DNA from: Acidimicrobiaceae bacterium
GTDB taxonomy: Bacteria; Actinomycetota; Acidimicrobiia; Acidimicrobiales; Poriferisodalaceae
Reading direction: 5' to 3'
DNA: 64,000 nucleotides
NCBI GenBank assembly: GCA_905182565.1
Contig: CAJJCB010000027.1
Coordinates: 303,956-367,955 of the forward strand
Shown: positions 57,941-64,000 of the stretch, piece after piece
Position numbering within the stretch: the stretch's first letter is position 1
Layout of the letters: every line of letters begins with the position of its first letter
Translations under genes and position numbers: made by a program
The notes under the pieces: model-generated
What the model saw: the letters and a program-made list of their open reading frames with translations, nothing else
What the model was told of the DNA's origin: nothing
The model's database searches: none

Positions 57941-59731
57941 GTGACTACCCCCGCGACTGAAGATGATGATGGCACTGATGTAGGTAGCTCAGCTGCGGGG
58001 AAAGTACTCGCAGAAGGGGCACGGCTTTGCCTGACGTACGTGAAACGCTGCAAAGCGATTTTTTCGATTGCAGTGTTGGGTGCTGCTATATATGGCGTGC
58101 TGCTCGTAGTGGGAACTGAAGTAATTGGATACGCGACAGACGAAATACTCATCCCAACTTTCGATAGTGACGCAGAGCGAGGGAGCCTCGGATGGCTGGT
58201 AGCGGCGCTGATAGGGATATCGGTGTTGCGATCTAGCGGAGTTGTGATGCGCAGGTACTTCGGCGCGATGACAACCGAACGCAACAATAAACATTTACGG
58301 CGGGCCCTGGGCGAAACGTACCTTGATCAATCAATCACTGACTTAAAAGCGCGACCAACCGGTGAGTTGCTGGCCCACGCAGACACCGATGTTGAAGTCT
58401 CCACTATGTTGTTGCAACCGTTACCTTTCACACTTGGCATGTTTGTGCTTGCCGCAGCGGCCTCTATAAGCCTGTTGTCGATAGATATTTGGCTGCTTGG
58501 TGTTGCTAGTTTAGTTTTCCCGGCGACTTGGTTAGCGAACCGAATTTTCACCCAAAAAGTAATAGCGCCAGCAAGTAAAGTTCGTAAAGCTGTAGGAGAT
58601 GTCACTGCAGTTGTCCATGAAAGTCTGGACGGTGCGTTAGTAGTCAAAACCCTTGGACGCGAAGCAGACGAGGTGCAACGCTTAACAGAATCTGCAGACA
58701 GACTCCGAAGAACTCGTACCCAAATTGGACGACTACGAGCAACTTTTGAACCCACTCTTGATACTTTGCCAAGCCTTGGCATGGTTGCTGTTTTAGCAAT
58801 CGGGGCATGGAGGATATCGGATGGCAACGTAACAACCGGGCAAGTAATCCAAGCGATGATTCTCTTTCAACAGTTGGCATTTCCGATTCGCATAATTGGT
58901 TTCTTTTTGGAAGAAAACGCAATGTCGGTAGTAGCTGCAAGGCGGCTTAAAAAAGCTTTTAAAGTCAGTGCTCCGTTGGCAGCCGCTGGAACTGAAACGC
59001 TTGATAAGGGCCCACTAATAATCGAATTTAATAATGTGACATATGGTTACGGAAACCAGACTGTTCTTAAAGACTGCTCATTTCAAATAGATAAGGGTGA
59101 AATAGTTGCCCTTGTAGGAGAAACCGGGTCGGGTAAAACAACCATTGCACAATTGTTGTTTGGGCTAATTGAGCCTCATCGTGGCTCGATAAAGATAGGG
59201 AATTATCAACTGCCAGAAATAAACCCCGAAATACTCAGAGAACACATTTCGCTTGTGTCGCAGGAAACGTTCTTGTTCGCAGATGACCTGAAACAAAATG
59301 TGAAACTTTACAGGCAGATTGATAATAGTGAAGTAGACAAACACGCAAAAACCGCTCAAGCAGATTTCGTTAATGAAATGCCGGGCAGGTGGGAAACTTT
59401 AGTAGGTGAGCGAGGAGTCACTCTTTCAGGTGGGCAAAGACAACGCATTGCGATAACGCGAGCGTTAGTTGGAGACCCCGGATTTTTGATGCTTGATGAC
59501 TCGACGTCAGCTATTGACCCAATTCTCGAAGGAGAAATTCTTGAAGCTTTACGAAAGAATCTTTCGACAACAACTCTCGTAGTAGCCCATAGGTTGTCGA
59601 CAATAAAACTTGCTAAGCGCGTCCTGTTTTTGCACCAGGGAAGCATCGTTGCCTCAGGATCCCACGAAGAGCTGCTCGAAAATTCGGACTACGCCGACCT
59701 CGTAAAAGCCTACGAACGAGACTCGAAATGA
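57941..59731 (+). CDS. ABC exporter subunit A (heterodimeric, Asp-type Walker B)
   Basis: A type IV ABC half-exporter of 596 residues: about six hydrophobic segments in residues 25-335, then a nucleotide-binding domain. Walker [10 protein letters not shown] is near residue 393. The signature LSGGQRQR (about 496) is canonical. Walker B reads FLMLDDSTSAIDP, with Asp in place of the catalytic Glu. The H-loop VVAHRLS is intact. It overlaps the second half-exporter by ATGA. The pair resembles heterodimeric multidrug or lipid exporters; the substrate is unknown. Confidence 0.9.
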   Translation: MTTPATEDDDGTDVGSSAAGKVLAEGARLCLTYVKRCKAIFSIAVLGAAIYGVLLVVGTEVIGYATDEILIPTFDSDAERGSLGWLVAALIGISVLRSSGVVMRRYFGAMTTERNNKHLRRALGETYLDQSITDLKARPTGELLAHADTDVEVSTMLLQPLPFTLGMFVLAAAASISLLSIDIWLLGVASLVFPATWLANRIFTQKVIAPASKVRKAVGDVTAVVHESLDGALVVKTLGREADEVQRLTESADRLRRTRTQIGRLRATFEPTLDTLPSLGMVAVLAIGAWRISDGNVTTGQVIQAMILFQQLAFPIRIIGFFLEENAMSVVAARRLKKAFKVSAPLAAAGTETLDKGPLIIEFNNVTYGYGNQTVLKDCSFQIDKGEIVALVGETGSGKTTIAQLLFGLIEPHRGSIKIGNYQLPEINPEILREHISLVSQETFLFADDLKQNVKLYRQIDNSEVDKHAKTAQADFVNEMPGRWETLVGERGVTLSGGQRQRIAITRALVGDPGFLMLDDSTSAIDPILEGEILEALRKNLSTTTLVVAHRLSTIKLAKRVLFLHQGSIVASGSHEELLENSDYADLVKAYERDSK

Positions 59732-61527
59732 CTAGCGAAGCAGATGATCTATCGGAACGAGATAGGCCATCTCAATCTGCGTTCGAAATTCTTCGAAAAG
59801 GAATCTCTACAACACCGAAACTAAAAAAAGGACTTGCATTAACTGCGCTCGCAGCTGTCCTTAGCGCATGTGGGCAATTAGCGATACCGATTCTTATAAG
59901 AGTGGCGATCGACAGAGGATTACAACCCGGTCAGCAACCCCGCCCAGCGTTCGTGGCTATCTCGTGTTTGATAACCGCATGCATTATAATTCTGGTGTTT
60001 GTCCTAAGCAGACTGACGTTTTTGCGACTGGTCGAAATGACAGAAGGCACACTGTTTGACCTACGAATTAAAGCTTTTGAACACGTGCACCGTTTAAGTA
60101 TTGCAGAGCACAACCGTTCGAGGCTCGGGACAACAGTCGCCCGAGTGACTAGCGACGTAGAACAGCTCGCAAAGTTCTTTGAATGGGGCGGAATGTCATG
60201 GATCATCAACGGCACCCTGCTCATCGGGATTGTGATAGTCATGGCTGCGGTAAGTTGGCAGTTAACAATTGTCACGTTATTGGCATTTCTGCCAGTGTTA
60301 CCGCTCGTCAAATGGATCCAAAAAAGGCAACTCGCTGCTTACAGCATGCTTAGGACTCGTGTAGGGGAAACATTCGGTGAGTTCAGCGAAGCAATAAGCG
60401 GCGGTCAAACTATTCGTCTGTATGGACTTCAAAAAAATGCGAAGAAAAAACTGTTTAACGCGATAGAAATTCAGTATAAGGCTCGGATGAAAGCGGTCAG
60501 ATTTTTTGCTGTTTTGTTTACTTTAGGAGATGTGTTTGGGGCCGTAGCGTTGTCAAGCATTGCTGTTGCTGCTGTTACTCAGCAGCAAACCTGGGACCTT
60601 GAATTAGGGCAGGTCCTTGCGTTCGTTTTTTTGGTGACGCTTATGACTGGCCCTATCGGGCACCTTTCAGAAATATTAGATCAGACTCAAATAGCGTTAG
60701 CGGGCTGGGAAAAAATATTAAATTTGTTGGAGATTCCGATTGAAATATTTGAGCCTTCAAATGGGACAATACTGCAGGCTGGCCCCGTGTCGGTTCAAGC
60801 AACGAGCCTGTGTTTCGCTTATGGAAACGGAGACACTGTTCTAAAAGATATCAACGTCTCGATTCCTGCTGGGATCAAGGTAGCTGTTGTTGGTGAAACT
60901 GGTTCAGGTAAAACCACGTTCGCCAAACTGTTAGTTCGTTTAGCTGATCCATCATCAGGGTCGCTGAAACTAAATAATGTGGAGATGCAAAATGTGGATG
61001 CGCAGTCTCGACGCGGAGCAGCTCGGATGGTTCCTCAAGACGGATTTCTTTTTAACACTGATGTCCAAACAAATATTTTGTACGGAAAACCTTCTGCAAC
61101 TGAAGCTGAAGTAATTGCATCAGTGAGATCTCTTGGTTTGGAAGAGTGGGTTGGCTTGTTGCCCGATGGCTTAAAAACGCAAGTAGGCGAACGTGGTGAG
61201 TCGTTATCGGTTGGGGAACGACAAGTTGTTGCACTCATCAGAGCGCAACTAGCGGATCCGGGGTTATTAATCCTAGATGAAGCAACGAGTAGCGTTGACC
61301 CTCGTACGGAGAAAGCCTTAACAGGAGCTTTATATCGATTAGCTGAGGGGCGCACAACGATTAGTATTGCTCACAGATTATCGACTGCAGAAAATGCGGA
61401 CCTGATCCTCGTTTTCGATGGAGGTAAGTTGGTTGAGCAAGGTTCTCACACCGAATTACTTGGAATGAAAAAGAAATATGCGAATCTCCATGCCAGTTGG
61501 GTTGGAAATACTCGCCTGGATAGATAA
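59728..61527 (+). CDS. ABC exporter subunit B (degenerate signature motif)
   Basis: Partner half-exporter, 599 residues, with the same layout. Walker [10 protein letters not shown] is near residue 389. The signature is LSVGERQ, not LSGGQ. Walker [14 protein letters not shown] keeps the catalytic Glu, and the H-loop is SIAHRLST. Combined with subunit A, one ATP site is fully canonical (B Walker motifs with A signature) and the other is degenerate (A Walker B with B signature), as known for heterodimeric exporters such as TM287/288. Confidence 0.9.
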   Translation: MTSEADDLSERDRPSQSAFEILRKGISTTPKLKKGLALTALAAVLSACGQLAIPILIRVAIDRGLQPGQQPRPAFVAISCLITACIIILVFVLSRLTFLRLVEMTEGTLFDLRIKAFEHVHRLSIAEHNRSRLGTTVARVTSDVEQLAKFFEWGGMSWIINGTLLIGIVIVMAAVSWQLTIVTLLAFLPVLPLVKWIQKRQLAAYSMLRTRVGETFGEFSEAISGGQTIRLYGLQKNAKKKLFNAIEIQYKARMKAVRFFAVLFTLGDVFGAVALSSIAVAAVTQQQTWDLELGQVLAFVFLVTLMTGPIGHLSEILDQTQIALAGWEKILNLLEIPIEIFEPSNGTILQAGPVSVQATSLCFAYGNGDTVLKDINVSIPAGIKVAVVGETGSGKTTFAKLLVRLADPSSGSLKLNNVEMQNVDAQSRRGAARMVPQDGFLFNTDVQTNILYGKPSATEAEVIASVRSLGLEEWVGLLPDGLKTQVGERGESLSVGERQVVALIRAQLADPGLLILDEATSSVDPRTEKALTGALYRLAEGRTTISIAHRLSTAENADLILVFDGGKLVEQGSHTELLGMKKKYANLHASWVGNTRLDR

Positions 61528-61595
61528 GAACTAGTTACTTAGTTTGCGCTAGAACCATTACACAATCTATTTACCTCGCTATGGAAGGACCTATC

Positions 61596-62585
61596 GTGAA
61601 GGATCCAGTTCGCGTTGCCGTTACCGGAGCCGCTGGCCAAATCGGCTATTCGCTTCTTTTTCGAATCGCATCAGGAAGCATGCTCGGCCCAGATCAGCCA
61701 GTTATTCTTCAAATGCTTGAAATTGAACCAGCGTTAGGTGCATTAGCTGGCGTAAAAATGGAGTTAGATGACTGCGCGTTCCCTCTGTTAGCTGGAACTG
61801 TAGAAACAGCAGACGCGAACCAAGCCTTTGACGGTGCAGACTATGCGCTACTTGTGGGGTCTATGCCTCGAAAAGCTGGAATGGAACGTAGCGATCTGTT
61901 GGCAGCCAATGGCGGCATATTTACCGGTCAAGGACAAGCGATAAGCGAGAGCGCGAACTCATCTATCAAAGTTTTAGTAGTGGGCAATCCAGCAAACACG
62001 AACTGTTTAATTGCTATGAGAAACGCACCGAATATCGCGGACGCACAATTCACAGCTATGACTCGTTTAGATCACAACCGCGCGATGGCGCAGCTCGCCC
62101 AAAAGACTCAGTGTTCTGTTAACGACATCAAACATATGACTATTTGGGGTAACCACTCAGCCACCCAATACCCCGACTTGTTCCACGCTGAAGTCAATGG
62201 AAATAACGCTGCAGTTCTGGTGAATGACCAGAACTGGCTTGAAACTGACTTCATCCCGACAGTTCAACAGCGCGGGGCAGCAATAATCGCAGCCCGAGGA
62301 GCCTCGTCAGCAGCGTCAGCAGCGTCAGCGGCAGTCGATCACATGCGAGACTGGGCGCTCGGAACAGCCGCAGGTGACTGGGTTTCGATGGGCATTCCAT
62401 CAACAGGCGACTACGGCGCCCCAGAGGGCATAATTACGTCGTTCCCCTGCACCACCGAAAATGGGGTTTACAGCGTCGTGAGCGGACTTGAGTTGGATGA
62501 ATTTAGCAAAGTCCGGATTGAAGCTTCGTGGGCTGAACTTGTTGAAGAACGAGACGCAGTGAGCGAGATGGGTTTACTCGGCTAA
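61596..62585 (+). CDS. mdh: Malate dehydrogenase
   Basis: Oxidises malate to oxaloacetate with NAD. I chose the GTG at 61596 ([20 protein letters not shown]), with GGAAGGA six bases upstream; the ATG at 61581 would make those bases coding. NAD motif GAAGQIG, catalytic Asp in TRLDHNRA and His in [13 protein letters not shown]. It has 329 residues, the LDH-like MDH type of actinobacteria. It converges on the reductase gene after 29 bases. Confidence 0.95.
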   Translation: MKDPVRVAVTGAAGQIGYSLLFRIASGSMLGPDQPVILQMLEIEPALGALAGVKMELDDCAFPLLAGTVETADANQAFDGADYALLVGSMPRKAGMERSDLLAANGGIFTGQGQAISESANSSIKVLVVGNPANTNCLIAMRNAPNIADAQFTAMTRLDHNRAMAQLAQKTQCSVNDIKHMTIWGNHSATQYPDLFHAEVNGNNAAVLVNDQNWLETDFIPTVQQRGAAIIAARGASSAASAASAAVDHMRDWALGTAAGDWVSMGIPSTGDYGAPEGIITSFPCTTENGVYSVVSGLELDEFSKVRIEASWAELVEERDAVSEMGLLG

Positions 62586-62614
62586 AAATCTCGAAAGAGT
62601 AAGTTAGTTATTGG

Positions 62615-63832
62615 TTAGGCTGTGGCCCGAGTTCGCCGCAGAATAGGGTCAGCTACAGCTAAAAGCTTGTCGGCGGCAGACATAACAAACCCAGCTACCC
62701 CTGGGGTCTTATTGTCGATGAGGTTCCCCATAACTTGTAACGTTATTTTCGCTATGGTGTCTGTCCCGACTGCAACTTTGAGGCCGGCCCTCAATATTTG
62801 TTGATGGCCGATCAGAAATGAGAATCTTCGACCAGTTCGAAGAAATGAATCAAACTTTTCAGCAACCATCGCATCATATTTTTGGGGTGCTGTTGCTGGA
62901 TCTGCTTCGAAAAGATCAGCTATAAGAACCCCAGTTTCAAGCCCATAATCAATACCTTCACCGTTCATTGGGTTCACCAGCCCAGCGGCATCACCCACAG
63001 CTACCCAACCCGGGCCGTGACGCTTAACAACGCTCATAGGTAGTCGCCATGCCCGAGGTTTTTCGAGATAGGGGCCAAGTTCCCAATCTTCTCTGACAAG
63101 GTCGCGGTACGTGTCACAAAGAGTGTTCAGATTAAGAGACTTGAGACCCTTCATAGTGCTCAATGCCCCGACACCAATATTTACTGTCCCATCACCGGCT
63201 GGGAACATCCAGCCGTAACCCGGAACAGCAGTACCTTGGTCATCTTTCAACGTTAAACAGGCTTCCAAATGTTGGTCTTTATCTCTTGGCGTAGCTGCGT
63301 ATGTCCTAATTGCTAAGCCGAAAGGTTCATTAGGGTCTCTGTGTGCTCCGAGGATTCTGGCGGCTTTACCTTGAGCCCCCGCTGCGAGTACAACAAGATC
63401 TGCAGTCCAACGCTTTCCGTTTACTTCCACCCCAATAGCTCTTTCACCGTCCATGATTGGTAACGCTTCGGAGCTATAAATCATTTCGGCGCCTGCTTGA
63501 GTGGCTGCATCCATCAGAGATGTGTCAAGTCGTTTGCGTGGCCAAACAGCACCATAATTGGGGAAATGTTCGGTTGTAGGCCAATCCAACTCTCTACTTT
63601 TTTTGCCTGCGATCATGCGAAGGCCACGAATCTGATGCGCATCATTAAGTTTAATATTTAGTCCCTGGAGTGCGCCTACTGCTCGGGGGGTAAGACCATC
63701 GCCGCATACCTTGTCACGTCCGTATACACCTTTTTCGAAAACGGTTACCTTGATTCCAGCGCGCGCAGCTCTAATAGCTGTCGCAGCACCTGCAGGTCCG
63801 CCGCCGATAACAATGAGATCACGATGAGTCAC
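62615..63832 (-). CDS. Geranylgeranyl reductase family flavoprotein
   Basis: FAD enzyme of 405 residues. The N-terminal dinucleotide motif is VIGGGPAGAATAIRAARAG, followed by DKVCGDGLTPRAVGAL and the second FAD motif GDAAGLVNPMNGEGIDYG. The family saturates isoprenoid chains; in actinobacteria a homologue (MenJ) reduces menaquinone side chains, which is a plausible role. It may be co-transcribed with the partial gene at the window edge, 36 bases upstream. Confidence 0.9.
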   Translation of the reverse strand: MTHRDLIVIGGGPAGAATAIRAARAGIKVTVFEKGVYGRDKVCGDGLTPRAVGALQGLNIKLNDAHQIRGLRMIAGKKSRELDWPTTEHFPNYGAVWPRKRLDTSLMDAATQAGAEMIYSSEALPIMDGERAIGVEVNGKRWTADLVVLAAGAQGKAARILGAHRDPNEPFGLAIRTYAATPRDKDQHLEACLTLKDDQGTAVPGYGWMFPAGDGTVNIGVGALSTMKGLKSLNLNTLCDTYRDLVREDWELGPYLEKPRAWRLPMSVVKRHGPGWVAVGDAAGLVNPMNGEGIDYGLETGVLIADLFEADPATAPQKYDAMVAEKFDSFLRTGRRFSFLIGHQQILRAGLKVAVGTDTIAKITLQVMGNLIDNKTPGVAGFVMSAADKLLAVADPILRRTRATA

Positions 63833-63868
63833 TAGTTACAGCTTGGCGTTACAAAGTGTAGATACCTA

Positions 63869-64000
63869 CTAAGTTGCTTGCCTTTCAGCTGCGGAACCCC
63901 TTTTTTTGTGCTCCCACCAACTAGCTGCTCCCAAAAAGAGCATTTCGGCCCCAAATTCCCAGGCCCTGCTGAGAACAGCGAAAGCTGTAGCATCTCCAAT
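63869..64000 (-). CDS. 3' end of an unidentified gene
   Basis: The minus-strand frame is open from the window edge for 43 codons to a TAG at 63869-63871. The translation includes LSRAWEFGAEMLFLGAASWW followed by a charged tail, which suggests a final membrane-associated helix and a cytosolic end. It lies just upstream of the reductase gene in the same direction. I do not recognise it. Confidence 0.45.
   Translation of the reverse strand: MGDATAFAVLSRAWEFGAEMLFLGAASWWEHKKRGSAAERQAT

Overview
The window looks like a chromosomal housekeeping segment of an actinobacterium of moderate GC. The phylum call rests on several things: RpoB/RpoC, uS12, uS4 (the cysteine-free form) and the four-cysteine uS14 read as actinobacterial; adenylate kinase is the short form; the order truA-rplM-rpsI-glmM-glmS-acpS-nnr-alr-tsaE-tsaB-rimI-tsaD-groESL is typical; and GTG/TTG starts are frequent. 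A deep lineage such as the Acidimicrobiia (possibly marine) is my best guess, but this is inference. I see no tRNA, rRNA, CRISPR array, insertion sequence or prophage.

Layout. (1) 1-7142: 3' part of rpoB, then rpoC, ending in a strong hairpin terminator. (2) 7143-11938: a 436-base leader with a conserved-looking hairpin, then rpsL-rpsG-fusA-tuf. (3) 11941-26880: the S10/spc/alpha super-operon from rpsJ to rplQ, with secY and adk inside it. The gene at the infA position is only barely IF-1-like, and map is absent between adk and that gene. (4) 26944-30210: an accessory patch between rplQ and truA, with an RraA-family gene, a cysteine-rich conserved gene on the minus strand and a frameshifted D-aminoacylase. 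(5) 30259-42515: truA, rplM-rpsI and a cell-wall/t6A block (glmM, an outsized glmS, acpS, nnr, alr, tsaE, tsaB, rimI, tsaD). (6) 42578-44698: the HrcA/CIRCE-controlled groES-groEL operon with its own terminator. (7) 44737-53463: a Nudix hydrolase, guaA, argJ, pcrA, a convergent enoyl-CoA hydratase, and sucCD. (8) 53551-63832: purN-purH-folD, malonyl-CoA decarboxylase, a heterodimeric ABC exporter, mdh and a minus-strand geranylgeranyl-reductase-family flavoprotein. The 3' end of one more minus-strand gene is cut by the right edge.

How the genes work together. The first half makes the transcription and translation machinery. The second half joins amino-sugar and peptidoglycan precursor synthesis (GlmM, GlmS, Alr), t6A tRNA modification (TsaB/D/E with RimI), purine and one-carbon metabolism (GuaA, PurN, PurH, FolD) and TCA enzymes (SucCD, Mdh). 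Many genes overlap by ATGA/GTGA/TTGA, so translational coupling is widespread.

Most notable observations: RpoC lacks all four cysteines of its second zinc site; a 64-codon ORF locked by ATGA overlaps between adk and rpmJ looks like an extremely diverged IF-1; a 17-codon mini-ORF with a perfect Shine-Dalgarno bridges rpoB and rpoC by two four-base overlaps; and GlmS is 1136 residues long, with an insertion inside the glutaminase domain and a C-terminal extension of about 300 residues.
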